Source: Blasia pusilla
Lineage: Eukaryota; Marchantiophyta; Marchantiopsida; Blasiales
NCBI GenBank assembly: GCA_050084515.1
Contig: CM114272.1
Location: 36,208,001-36,272,000 of the forward strand
DNA length: 64,000 nt
Reading direction: 5' to 3'
Position 1 is the first letter of the stretch, and each line of letters begins with the position of its first letter. Shown here piece after piece: positions 48,922-60,411 of the stretch. The position numbers and the translations under genes were made by a program. Below the pieces are notes generated by a model. The model was given only the letters and a program-made list of their open reading frames with translations. It had not been told where the DNA came from and did no database searches.

Positions 48922-48950
48922 GCGAGAGGGGCTGTAGCGGCCCCTCTCGC
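48922..48950. repeat. GC-rich perfect hairpin upstream of the SAUR-like gene
   Basis: GCGAGAGGGGC (48922-48932) pairs perfectly with 48940-48950 around a 7-base loop, 252 bp before the start codon. It lacks a T-run; whether it lies in promoter or 5' UTR is unknown. Confidence 0.75.
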
Positions 48951-49201
48951 TTTATGACAGCCCAAGAAGTCGAGCGAGGCGGAGGTACAAATAGAAGAAA
49001 TTCTTCTGCGACCCTTGCAACAGGTGGAACAGATGAAAGCGGAAGGGAGTAGTAGAGCAGTGCAGGTGATCAAGCGCATGCGCAGACAGACCCTTGGAGA
49101 ACACGGAACGAAGAGGAGCGCGCGGCAAGAAGTAGAGAGAGAGAGAGAGTGCGTGAGTGAGCGGGGCGTAATTTTGGTTTGACGGTGATTTGAGGGAGGC
49201 T
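48951..49201 (+). promoter_or_regulatory. probable promoter and 5' UTR of the SAUR-like gene
   Basis: This GC-rich section leads into the start codon. A GA run (about 49133-49149) is typical of plant 5' UTRs. TACAAATAG at 48988 is the nearest TATA-like word, but it is weak. I did not see a canonical TGTCTC auxin response element close by. Limits are an inference from gene position. Confidence 0.35.
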
Positions 49202-49897
49202 ATGGCGACTACGGAGCAGAATCAGAAGAGCAGGAGTTGCTGCATCGTTGCGGAGTGCGACGCCGTGAATTTGCGGCCGAAAAGGCCACACTTTTTCTCG
49301 AAGGGTTTGAGCTTCGGGTTCTCGAAATCGTTGAGCGCGACCTCAAACGTTCTGTCGAGTCGCAATTCTGCGAACTCGTCTTCTCCGCCTGCTTCCTCCG
49401 GGGACTGCCCAAGCAATTCCAGTTCTGTTTCCGCTCACAGCACAGTTTCGGATGCCAGCAGCACGAGCTCTAGTAAAAGCTCTGGCAGCGGCAAAGAGTT
49501 CTCCCCGAGGTTTCACAGCAAGAGGCCGACATGCGTGTTTGGAAAAGGGTATGGTTTCAAGCGCAGCAAGTGCTCGAATGACAGGTCTCCGGTGTTGCTT
49601 GACAAGATACCGTCTGGAAAATCGGCGGAGTACATGACTGTGTACGTCGGGGCGCGGAGCGCGCAGAGGGTGAAGTATGTGATCAGTAGAAATTTGCTGT
49701 CACACCACCTTTTCCAAGTTCTTTTGAAGTGCTCTGAGGACGAGTTCGGCGAGGACTACACTGTAAAAGGCGGAGTCGCCGTCATCTGTGATCCAGCATT
49801 GTTCCTTCAAGTGGTCAGAGTAGTCGACGAGAGCATGCAATCTCAGCGGAAGCTCGAAGCTCAAACACTAGACACTACTTACGACTCGGACGTTTGA
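49202..49897 (+). CDS. SAUR: SAUR-like auxin-responsive protein, 231 aa
   Basis: An intronless gene for a SAUR-family protein. SAURs are small plant proteins, usually auxin-induced, that promote cell expansion in angiosperms by inhibiting PP2C.D phosphatases and so activating plasma-membrane proton pumps. The SAUR domain spans about residues 136-207 and shows IPSGKSAEYMTVYVG, VKYVISRNLLSHHLFQVLL, then EDEFGEDYTVKGGVAVICDP and LFLQVVRVV, the family order. Typical SAURs are 90-180 residues; here about 130 N-terminal residues are added, with a Ser-rich low-complexity stretch at 52-97 and basic patches (RPKRPH, FKRSK). I chose ATG at 49202; the frame extends 12 bases further up only through a TTG. 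The stop is TGA at 49895. No disabling change is seen. Intronless structure is usual for the family. Subfamily and localisation cannot be told from sequence alone. Confidence 0.9.
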   Translation: MATTEQNQKSRSCCIVAECDAVNLRPKRPHFFSKGLSFGFSKSLSATSNVLSSRNSANSSSPPASSGDCPSNSSSVSAHSTVSDASSTSSSKSSGSGKEFSPRFHSKRPTCVFGKGYGFKRSKCSNDRSPVLLDKIPSGKSAEYMTVYVGARSAQRVKYVISRNLLSHHLFQVLLKCSEDEFGEDYTVKGGVAVICDPALFLQVVRVVDESMQSQRKLEAQTLDTTYDSDV

Positions 49898-51878
49898 AAG
49901 GTCGATATGCAGCTGTAGTCTCCTTTCGATTACCTCAACGGCTCAGAACGCCAATTCGGCGTTCTCGCAACAATTTTGTCCGGCACGGAGGTGTCACTTC
50001 CAGCGAGATGTACATAGAGATTTGATTCCATCTGTAGAAGGAGTCGGGATGGTAGTGAACCCGACGCCTCTAAAACTGAACCATCAGCGACATTGGAATC
50101 CGACCGGGGTTTGTTTACATCTGAGAGCAGTCCCTCAGAGCCGCTCAGCCTTGACACGTTTTCTATTTGTACAGAAAATGCAAGGTAAGCATTGGAGCTG
50201 ATTGAAATGAAGATGAGTAAGTAGTGTGTGTACATGCCATCGGAGCAGGAACAACTGTCACTGGTAAATTGACAGTTTCGGCGCGTTGTAATATAGATTC
50301 AAAAGAACAGAGTAGTTGTCTAAGATGGCGAGTAGCAGTGATGGAGTAGCCTAACTTAGATTTGTCCCCGCGCGAGATGTACATAGCAGTTCTGCCACTC
50401 GTTCGCGAAAGGCTTCCATTCATCAAACACGGATATGTGTACTATTATTTTCGGCACATAAACCATCGTGTGACAGATTCCTTCAATCCGATCGGCAATG
50501 TCTTCTCATGAATTTGCAGCTGGGAATTCTTTACTCCAATCTCGCCGCCCTCTTACGTTGTTTGCGACGTTCGAATTGGATGAATCCACAAGGCCATGCG
50601 GTGAGGGTTTCACATTGATCCACGAGTTCAGGTTTCTTCCCATTGTCGGTTGAAACCAATCCAAGAATACACAAACAAATTCTTGTTCCTCACCATCCCA
50701 ATCAAGGGCCCACCCGTCCATTCGGACGAGCCCGTCCCACGACATGCAAAGCCTTACTCACCCACTCGGCGAATTAGTAGAAACGGCTAGGCGGATCGGA
50801 TCGGTCGTGACCAACCCGTACGACTTGAAAGCCTTTCCGGCAATCCGAAGGTGAGGAAACCTTTTGAAAGATGGAGGAAAGTGTTCGCAATAATTGCCGT
50901 GCCGCGGTCGACTCTGAGGGTCGAACGGACGAATACACACTGCGTTCACACTGCGGACGACTGCGACGCGGATTCACCTGCGCACGACTCCCCAACCAAC
51001 AACAACAATCCGCCCATAGTGAAGAGTAACCATGACGCAGGGACCGTTGACGCAATAGCAGACACGGTACAGCTCCGGAAAGCGCGTTCTGCGGAGCTGA
51101 CGGATGATCGGATCTTGGGAATCCGTCATCCCCGATTGACGCGAAGTGCACTCCGCCCCATAACGACGAAACTCTTTGGCACTTCGCCGCATTCTTCGCG
51201 TTTTGACCAGAATGAAGTTTAATGAACACACGAACCACCTCCAGGCGCTCCTGCCGGCTGGATACGGCCGCCATCACGGTAAGCTGTCGTTGGCACAGGC
51301 GAAACCCGATGTTCCAGGTCGCTTCCTCTCGTCATCCAGAGTAGCCAACTGCCCCTGAAGTAGCGGGAAAAGGAGTGAGTAAGACTGTGAATGTGCATGG
51401 GAATGGGGCAGACGGGCAGGCAACGACGCGGAGGAATGAAGCGGTCCACGCGTCAATGACATGTTGAGTAACTTCCAGAGTGTTATCCCCCAGAGATTAA
51501 GTAACGCGATTTCTCTCCCCTTCCTACGACCGACGGTGCCTTCGCTCTCCTGCCCTAAGTACGCCGTCCCATGGTGCGCTGTCCAGAGCTGGAGCCGGAC
51601 AGCGCTACGAGGCTTCGTTCGTCCCCCTCGACTCATTCGGTGCACGAGACGTGCCGCACTCACTCCTGGCTCTTGAGTCTTGTGTAGGTAGTCTCGGCAG
51701 ACGAGGATCATGCTAGCTGCCCCCTCCCATTCATGAGTCATGACATGGCCTGGCCGTTGACAAGACCATGGTGAGTGGGTGACAAATCAAAACGACGACT
51801 ACATACCATGGGGCCACTTAGTTGGCAAAGTTTTTAAATAAACCATTCGATGTGGGAACTTCGTATTAGGATACTTAG

Positions 51879-51905
51879 ACCCGAAAATATTTCATATTTT
51901 CGGGT
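51879..51905. repeat. perfect 12-bp hairpin
   Basis: ACCCGAAAATAT (51879-51890) is the exact reverse complement of 51894-51905 with a 3-base TTC loop. Confidence 0.85.
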
Positions 51906-52510
51906 TAATTTGGTAGAGGGTCCTAGCAAGAAGTGAAGGTCCTCCAAAGGTCTTACAAAAAACTAACTTCAAGTCTTATAAAAAACTCACTTGGAATAAA
52001 AAGGAACTCCGCCTCCCAACGGGTGACTGAATTTCACATCACACATGTCACACGGAAGGAAGGCTCTAGGGTTTCGGGACATCGTCATCGCAAGATTAGA
52101 GGAGCTTAGTGGCAATTCATTCTGATCTCGTAGTTATTTGCGAAACTCATCTCGTGGAAGGATCTCCATAGTGCTTGTAATCTCAAAGCCAAAAGTTTTA
52201 TACAATTTTTTATAGTGATTTTCTTGAACTTGCTTCATGGCCTCGCGCCTATTCATCTTCGGGTTAAGCCATGGGGGGTGAGAGTCAAATTAAGTGGTAA
52301 GACACTAAGGCAAAAACGAACGTCCCACCCGCATTCGAACACACGACCTGCTAAGGGATGTTGCCCATTGTGTTACAATCTCCCACACACCAATAAAGGG
52401 AACGTAGAACATTTAACTTTATCTTACATGTGAATTTCGGAGAGGGATCAAAATTAACTAACCCAATTTTCGATAGAAAACCTAAGGATGAATAGATTTT
52501 TGAAACTCCG

Positions 52511-52541
52511 GCCAAACATGGATGAGTCATCCATGTTTGGC
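52511..52541. repeat. perfect 31-bp palindrome centred on TGAGTCA
   Basis: Fifteen bases (52511-52525, GCCAAACATGGATGA) mirror 52527-52541 exactly around a single central G. The centre TGAGTCA is the GCN4/AP-1 type bZIP core. Confidence 0.9.
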
Positions 52542-55500
52542 TCAAAATAAGCGGAGGTCATTCCTTTATCGATGGTAGGTATTTGCTCTTGGGGCCAATG
52601 ATTTGCTTCTATAAAATAATGCAGTATTTTATTCCGTTAGTACGTTTATTATTTCTCATCTGATCTAACCAATAATAATATAGTGCTATGATTTCCAGCG
52701 ATAAGATACCTGCAAATACATTCTCTCTAGTGGTCACGTGCAAAATTAGGTTTTTATTCCACTCTCCGACATAATGGAAACCTCACCTCTGATTTCCAAA
52801 GGATTCCATTTCCCACTCCCCAATTTTAATGGAGTCCTCCAAATTCCTTCTTGAAGAAGTAAAGGATAATTAAAAAGAGTGAGAGAAAACGAGCAAATAA
52901 AAACCTTTATCTGCATCTCATAAAATCGAACTAATTGTCCATTACAATCTATAGATTCATGAATAAATATATGGACATGATTCACGAACCACTTTTTTAT
53001 TTTAAAAATCCTTGTGGGAAATAATAAAGTGACCCAACTCCCCCCTTCCGATTAATGTCTTGTCTAGGACACCCAAGGTGAATAACAACGAGGAACGAAT
53101 GAATGCCTTATAAGTTTTGTTAGTTTATGAGGGAAGACCTACCAGCTCGACCCCCATTAAGGATCTTAATAGGTGCCCCAACACTTATTACTTAACTTCT
53201 CGCTCCGCTCTCACTCCCATGGGCGCCTAAACGCCCACACTAATGCTGAGTTACATGAGGCGTGCAAGTTCTCATCAATAGCTCCCATAATAACTCTTTT
53301 GACACCAAAACAACAAAAATAATTGGATGAATTGCCAAACCCTTTACTCCATAAGCCGATGAATGAATGAAATAAGTACGACGTCGTCTTACCTATTTCC
53401 AATTAAATAAAAGACGCGGTTTTACCATCACCAACTTATGTGGGAGCACTTAATTCTACGAAGGGTATTCGGTACTTATGGGTGGTGTCAAAGCATAAAT
53501 AATGATGTCCACATCTCCTTGGGATTAACACTTGAAGGTTCGTCCGCTTCCTACTCCGAGTAACCTCAAATTTCGCTTATATATTTTCATGAGAAAATTA
53601 AATGATTGAAAATAATTGCTCAATTATTGGAAATTTTCATTAAAATTACTATTTTGTTTGCCTCTTGTGCATCAAGTCACGTTGAGGGGAAGGTTTGAAG
53701 ATGATAAAAACTTGTCCATGTAAAGAGGACATTAAATTTTGGCAATTAAAAAGGGAAAAATATCAGTAGAGGCCGTAATAACCTTTCTATAATTTATTTC
53801 GTATTAGAATTTCGGGAAGATATTTATGGTCAGGATTTTCAAAGAATATTTACTGTAGGTATTTCTAATGAGATTTACAATGTGTAATTTTTATAAAAAA
53901 AAAGGTGACACGAATCATATTTGAAAATCGTTGGGCTATTTCAAGCTACCATGTCGAACGAAAATTTGACATCAATAAAACTTTTTAAATCAGCATGAGA
54001 ATTCCCAATTTCGACACTGAGAAGAGCTAACATAAACAATATACTTTTCTTTCTCTCACCCATCCATGGTAGTAGGTCTAAATATCATTCACGAAAAAGT
54101 TATCCTAGAAATGACCTTAATATTCTTAAGTGAACGTGATTTAGTTTGCATGGTCTCTCTAGTGTCCTCCATAAGGCCCTTAAGTCTCTTCATAATCCCT
54201 ATCTTACCTCATAAGCTGGAGTGGGGTTTTTGTCACTCTCCGATTGAGATGCCGTATTGAATGGACCAAGTGTTAAGTGCTTCAAACCAGTGCTCGGACA
54301 GGATTTAAAGGCACACCAGTTCCTTTCCAAAAGAACTTTCAAGGCAGTCGGCAATTTTTTCATTCTAGCTGGTTTTATTTTTTAATTTAACAAAGAAAAC
54401 CTAGTTTTCACGTAGAGAATTTGACTAAAGTTTCAGATTTCATCCGGAAATCCCACGTTCTCAACCGGCTACTTTTACAAAGAATGCCAGTTCTTGCGGA
54501 GCGTAGCTTCAAACCTAGTATCCATTGGATGGTTTTTCCACTTCAATTGATATCAACCAAGGTGGAGTAGAGAAATGTTCGAAAGCTCTAAGTACCCAAG
54601 GTGTTCCATCAAAATGTCTTCTATATTTGTAGCAAGGATTCCACAATCTACTTACGAATTTCGTAATTATTCACACATGCCATCTTTCATTCCGTAATAA
54701 CAGAAAACTGCACTTCGCAAGGATTGGCACAAATAACACATGCCATCTTTCATTCCGTAATAACATTGAAAATACTGCACTTAGTGGTCCAATTAGTGCC
54801 ACGATTGGCAAATAAATAACACATGCACAAATGTGAACTAGTCTTTGTGGAACTATTAGCAAACTTTGTCAAGAAGCATATAGTGTATAATGCTCATACT
54901 CCATTGCAAAATACTCCACACAATGGTAGTGGTCCGCAATTAGTGCCACGATTGGTAAATAGAGTGAATTCTTTAGAAGCGCAGTATGCAAATTTTATGG
55001 TGAACTAGTCTTTGTGGAGTATTGGAGCTACCCAACCAGAGGAGTCAAACTCTTGTCAAGAAGGATCCAAGGATTATAATAGGGTGTGTCAAATATTAAT
55101 TACACTAGAGCCCTGCAGTGAATTTTTTTATTCCAAGATTTCAAAGCACGGGTGACATGAAATCTTCGAATAAAAATATTTATCTCACAATCTTCCATTT
55201 CCCTACTCATTCAGTTTTCCTTTCTCTTCTTCATTATATTAAATTCTCTCATGATAACATGTGTCAACACCAGAAAAGGCCTCAAAGGACACATGTGAGA
55301 GGGGGAAGATTGATTCTCTAAATACATCCTACGTTAATTTATATTATTTAAAGAGGAAAGGATTTGAGAAGGCCTTGTGTCCACATTTATTATTTTTGAT
55401 CCCTATAATGATGACACGTGTAATATAAGAATTAATTGAATGAAGAAGAGAAAGCCGATCGTTATACTAGTAATATTGGCAATTGTACTCATGAATAAGT

Positions 55501-56290
55501 ACTTTTGAGTTGTTCGCAAAAGAAGCGGACTCTAGCTGAAAATTGGCGGAGTCTCTAATACGAAGGGAGTTCTGAATAAGCCTTTTGGGTTTCTTGTGGT
55601 TTCGGGGATGCCATGGAATTTTAAAGTTTAAGCGAAAAATAGGAATATCTAGGACTTGTAGGACTGCCACGTTTTGAACTTCTAGAGAGTTCCTCCACTT
55701 AAATGAAGCCAGGTGGAGTTGATCAATGGAGATAGCCCTCCGAGTCTAGCTCTAGCATGCCTTAGGGTCCAATTAAATGAAGGCAGGTGCAAGGATGGGG
55801 TCACGAGCCCTAGTGTGAACGTTTCACTCTAAGTTTAACGTAAACACCGTTTTAACGAACGGTAGTTCGTGTGACTTGTTACTAATTCCCCCATTAGATT
55901 TTAAGAAGTTGTTACGCTAAAGTCAAAACTCTTGCGATTCTTGAGCATTTATTAGGTGCTAAGGCGGCTTAGGATCCGTAAGTGGATTTCAAATCTGGCT
56001 ATTAACGGCTTAAAACGGTATTAAGAAATAAATGTCATTGTTATCTCAAGTAATGTAGATAAACGCTTTTTAATTAGGGATTTGGATTTCTAATCCCAAA
56101 TATTTAACACGATAAAACCTTTTTGCAATGGCATATGAATTGTGACGTTTCTATAATAACTTTGACAAAAATAGAAATTATAACGGACAAGGAATTCAAT
56201 AATGGATTAGCATTTCTCGCAAAGAACACTTGGAGCTAAAATGAAATAACTAGTAGGAATCTTTAAGGTGTACGAATACATTTTTTAAAT

Positions 56291-56351
56291 TAAGGATATT
56301 TGAAAATATCCTTACCTGTATTTTCAATTTCAAAAATTGAAAATACAGGTA
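56291..56351. repeat. two back-to-back perfect hairpins
   Basis: TAAGGATATTT (56291-56301) pairs with 56304-56314 over a 2-base spacer. Overlapping it by two bases, TACCTGTATTTTCAATTT (56313-56330) pairs with 56334-56351 over a 3-base spacer. All 29 pairs are perfect. Confidence 0.9.
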
Positions 56352-57306
56352 TTTAATAAAAAGTGTAATTTGTTATAGGAGCTTACTTAGACAAGGTGAT
56401 AAGTCCCTTTCTTCCTATGAAAGAGGGAACTATTCATTTGAGCTTGCCACTTAGCACCCTTTCACCACTAATTCATGATATGACATTGTTTATTTTGGTC
56501 AAAGTATAATGGGATGATGGGATTATGTTTCAAAGCGAATGCGTGAACATATGTTTGCAGGTGAACAAATGTTTGCATATTAGGATATCCTCTTGACTTT
56601 GTTACATATTTTGAAACACTTCTAGATACACCCTCTTTGTGATTTTCTTGATAATTACAATTTCCAAGATGTTTTCATTCTAGGGACATTTTATGCTATA
56701 CCCAAGCATGGCAAGGTAAGCATGAAGGAGGATCCAACAAGGGGCAATAACACATAACACATTGGGTGGGCCTGAGTCTACCCAATGGGGCGAAGCCCGC
56801 CGTGCGGGCCTGGTTGCGGGCTCCATCATCCCGGGTCTATGCGGCGAGCTCTGAGCGGGCTCGGGCGTGAGCCGCGGGTATTGCCGTATCGGGTATGTCC
56901 ATGTCCCGCACGGACACAGACTTTGTCTGTATGCAACCCTGGAGGAGTCCGCAACTCCCCCCCTTCTTCCTAACTTTCAGATTCAAACAATGACTCCTTA
57001 TAGGAGTGGGAGGACGTCTAGTTTGATATGGATCTCAACATCGATAGAGATAGATAAATTTTTGGGGTACATGCACCTTTCGAGGCATAGAGAGCGTAGT
57101 TATAGCGATTTGGGAGGATATACCAAGCTCAAGCACAAGTCTAATCCATATATGATAAATTTTTTCATGGTGTTTTTTCTTTTCATACTAGCATTTTTGA
57201 CACCTCTGGATATCTAGTATCATGGATCTCATCCAAACATTCCCACAAGAGACAAAGGTTCTATTTTGCTTTAGCAAGTGTCTACATATTGTGCTCCAAC
57301 CCTTAT
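56352..57306. other. gene-free stretch with a GC-rich TIR-element fragment
   Basis: No gene recognised. It contains the GC-rich repeat at 56760-56938; the frame 56867-57217 runs through that repeat and has no known domain. Confidence 0.5.
56760..56938 (+). mobile_element. right part of a GC-rich GGTTGCA-type TIR element
   Basis: A GC-rich island with CCCGCCGTGCGGGCC-type inverted words, ending in GGACACAGACTTTGTCTGTA then TGCAACC, the same end as at 3832 and 11556. No left terminus was found. Confidence 0.45.
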
Positions 57307-58406
57307 GTGTCACGTCTTTTAGGATAGATAGATGAGATCTAGTAGAGCGCCTTCTCGAGTAGTGGAGGACATGCTCTAGAGGTCAAGGATGACCTGCTGA
57401 TGCCCCGGTAAACCTGAGAGAGCAGATTTCCCCTTCGTTTCGGCTCATTTGGAGTCATATTGAGGAACTTACTATTTTAGGTGATTACCATTTTGAGTAT
57501 ATGGTCAACTTTCTATTTTTGGTAAGTAGCCCTTGACCTCCTACATCGGGTCAAGAGTCAAGAAGGTGACTTGGGAGCATAGGTTACCATGGAGAGAGCT
57601 TGGGGGAGGGGAGGGGTATACCTGAAGGAGCGAGAGCTTGAGAGCTCATTCTCTCTTTGTTGAACCTCTTGGCACGAGGCGGCGGAGCCATGGTCCCTTG
57701 CCTTGTGAGTGTAATCCAAGCCTCTCATTAGGAGAGTAGGTTTGGTTTGACATTAAGAGCGACATGTGAGAGTGCACATATGTGAGAACTATGGTATTGT
57801 GAAAGAGATTGGATCTTATTTTACTGGAAATATTTTGGTACTTCTTGTCTCGTTGTTTGGATGCCATGAGTTAGCATGGGATCGTGCATGTTTGTGTGTG
57901 TGTTTGGTGACATCGATGTGTATGTGCACGACATATGGAATGCCATATTATATTCCATGATGACCTCATAATGAATGAGGTGGTGGAAGTCCTCAAATGG
58001 TGGAAGGCATTGTACTTCGCCTACCATATGGATGCATAGATGTGATGGTGCCACCTAAATTGGTTTTAGCTCAATATTCCACTATTTAGCATGGATGTAG
58101 GTTACCCATTTTGTTCCGTTTACCCTGCACGTATAAGGGAATTCTAGGTATTGGGCAGTTATTTGGTAATATTGGGTTTCGTGCAGATGTTGAGAGCATC
58201 ATTGATGTATGGGTTTAGGAGACATAGACCTGTGTGGGATGTCCAGAGTTGAGGGTATGTCATGTCGATGAGATGATATGACGATAGCCGATTGCCGCAC
58301 CACGCCGCTTGTTGCCGCACAACACACGTCTCAGTGGGAGAGTGTAGATTGAGTGTCGCATGTTAGATTGAGTGATTACGCACGAGGTTGAGAGTGATCG
58401 CAAGAG
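57307..58406 (+). mobile_element. family B LTR and leader (copy 3), cut by a LINE
   Basis: The LTR begins TGTCACGTCTTTTAGGATAG at 57307 and follows the copy-2 LTR through GGAGAGTAGGTTTGGTTTG (about 57760). The section 58100-58406 equals the copy-2 leader (29540-29200, opposite strand), including the GAGAGCATCATTGATGTATG stretch and two TGCCGCAC words. About 1.5 kb of leader present in copy 2 is absent. At 58406 the element stops at the tail of a LINE, so its coding part is not in the window. Confidence 0.75.
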
Positions 58407-59606
58407 AATGAATGAATGAATAGATTTATTGTCCACGGGGACCCCACAGGGCCATGGGACTTAGTATTGAGACTTAACAACAAATTTGGAGAGAGAGCAA
58501 GCACCAACAAGGGCATAAGGGGTCCTCAGAGCCAAGTGAGTGTCCCTCGTCTTCACAGAACTATGCAAGAATTTAGCAATCTGAGTCTGATTCTGCCTAG
58601 TCATGAACGGGAGGACCCTGGGAGCTCGGTGAACAAAGAGATCCAAGAAGTCAAGCCTAATGTGATCATGAAATGTGCAGTCGAAGAGGTAGTGATGTTT
58701 ATCATCAACAAGCCCCGAGTTGCAAAATCTACATAATCTGTCCTCCCTGTTCTTCTGTGAGAATTTTCCTTTCTCAATCTCCAGGTCAGTAGAGCCACAT
58801 TTGAATTTCGCTAATGTATGACGTAACTTAGTGGGAATGGGGGCAGAGATGTAGGAGGCTTGCTGCATGGATCTGCACTTGTTCATGAGGGTGTGGTAGC
58901 GCCTCATTCTTTCACCATTTTTGTGAGAGGAATTTCCCCTGCTTTCCCAAAGACGCTGGTGTCGGCCCCAGTTGATGGCAATGTAATTGTTGTGTAATTG
59001 TTCAACAAGGTCCTGGTGGGTGGCCGTATGCAGGTCACCGATGGATATTCCCCATTTCATGAGCCACTCCGTGCAGTCATAGTACCAATTTTTAGCCCCA
59101 AGGGTGGCACTACTTTTTGAAACCACGTAGGCCCCGGCGGATAGACGATTGGGATCGTCCTCGCAGATATCCTCAAGGTGTTGGACAAATGTGATCAGAT
59201 TTTTAACAGCATGGATCTCCATTGGTACCTCCCCAAACTCAGCCAATAGAATGTCGTGGGGAGTGGTTTTCCTAATGCCCAGACTCTGATGCATGAAGAG
59301 TTTCTGGGGGGCCTAAAGGCCCTGGGTCCAAGCCTTGGAGCTGGGGCCCCACACTTCAGATGCATAGAGTGTGGCTGGGATCACCAGAGCTTTGAAGAGA
59401 TGGAGTTTTTGTGGAATATTCCAGAGTTCCATTCTTCTGCAATTGGATTGTAGCAGGTGTAGATCCCTCAAGCCTGCATTGATCTTGTTGCGACTCCCAT
59501 TGGCTCTCCATTGGTTGTTGGGTTTGAGTTGCACCCCCAGGTATATGTACTCACCCACAATCTCAATGATCTCCCTTCTCATTCCTTGGCTGAAGGTGAC
59601 CACTGT
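58407..59606 (-). pseudogene. 5'-truncated LINE: end of reverse transcriptase and zf-RVT region
   Basis: A non-LTR retroelement fragment on the minus strand. The upper frame (59609-59313) starts in the reverse transcriptase catalytic box, readable as YAHDTVVTFS where YADD is usual, then GEYIYLGVQL and ATLYASEVWG, typical of plant LINEs. The next frame (59294-58461, 277 codons) has LRHTLAKFKCGS and the Cys/His motif CRFCNSGLVDDKHHYLFDC (about 58740-58680), a zf-RVT-like element found downstream of plant L1 reverse transcriptases. The frames are separated by a stop/frameshift near 59300. The 3' end is ACAATAAATC followed by a short ATTC repeat tail. Endonuclease and most of the palm are missing, as in usual 5' truncation. 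Confidence 0.8.
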
Positions 59607-60363
59607 GTCATGCGCATACATATCGCTACACAACATACATCGCTGGTCACATCTACACCACACAACACAGATCTTCCCCACATACGGGTCGATCCACACA
59701 TGTACAAAAAATCAACTCATACATATACATGGAGATCACACAACAAAAATAAAGAGTAGTAAAAATGGCACACCCGGCCTAAAACTCCACTCCTCAATCT
59801 ACATCGGCATATCGAGCCTCGTCCACCCTATGCTATCAAGGAATCCAGATGCTAGCACCCTAGTCCTAGCTCACACACATACAAGGGAGGTGCTCCAACG
59901 GCCCAACATGAGAAAGATGGCTTAGGAAAGCCATCTTCCTCTCTTATATAGGGTTGGGAAGAGCCAAAAGGCTCTTCCCCTAAAAATAGCCCTCCCCTTG
60001 GTAACCTACGCGCACAGGTTACCAGGGGCGAGTGACCTGGTCAACAAGTCACCCGGATGTAAAAGACCTCAACATGAAAGTTGTCAGAAACGACGTTCCT
60101 GACACAAAGGACCTATCCTCAACCTCATCCGACACCGTGGGACAAAGTTACAATCAAGATGGTCCGCTGGCTCCTACGCCCTATCCACGATAGATCTCGG
60201 CCTATCGGCTACTCAGATGTGACAGCTGTCGTGCGCATACATATTGCTACACAACATACATCGCTGATCACATCTACACCACACAACACCGATCTTCCCC
60301 ACACACGGGTCGATCCACACATGTACAAAAAATCAACTTATACATATACATTGAGATCACACA
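59606..60363 (-). repeat. family A 3' LTR, 758 bp
   Basis: On the minus strand it starts TGTGTGATCTCAATG right after the polypurine tract and ends GCGCATGACA, giving TG...CA ends. Its first and last 145 or so bases are near-identical direct repeats around a core of about 460 bp. A TATA box (CCTATATAAGAG, about 59954-59943) and three hairpins (60000-60023, 59956-59979, 59914-59937) lie in the core. Just beyond its end is the LINE; the last bases are shared between LTR and LINE. Confidence 0.75.
59943..59950 (-). promoter_or_regulatory. TATA box in family A LTR
   Basis: TATATAAG on the minus strand, about mid-LTR, preceded by CCC and followed about 25-35 bases later by the third hairpin. The left-edge LTR has GTATAAGAG in the same place. 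It is the likely start signal for element transcription. Confidence 0.55.
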
Positions 60364-60411
60364 ACCGCCCTCCTAGTTGGTTGTTGGATCCCCCCAACTC
60401 CAGATAGAAAA

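Larger units (their letters stand above)
49898..56290. other. gene-free stretch with isolated hairpins
   Basis: 49.9-51.75 kb is moderately GC-rich and may include the SAUR 3' UTR; frames such as 50851-51222 (plus) and 51274-51741 (minus) show no domain. From 51.8 kb it is AT-rich. Pieces at 54.68-54.95 kb repeat the ACACATGCCATCTTTCATTC and AGTGCCACGATTGG segments. No gene is supported. Confidence 0.5.

Noticed and set aside
48456-49079. 207-codon open frame on the minus strand upstream of the SAUR-like gene
   Set aside because: Ser/Arg/Ala/Pro-rich composition in a GC-rich promoter region, with a competing plus-strand frame; most likely a by-product of base composition.
59371-59925. 184-codon plus-strand frame
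   Set aside because: It is antisense to the LINE reverse transcriptase and runs on into the family A LTR.
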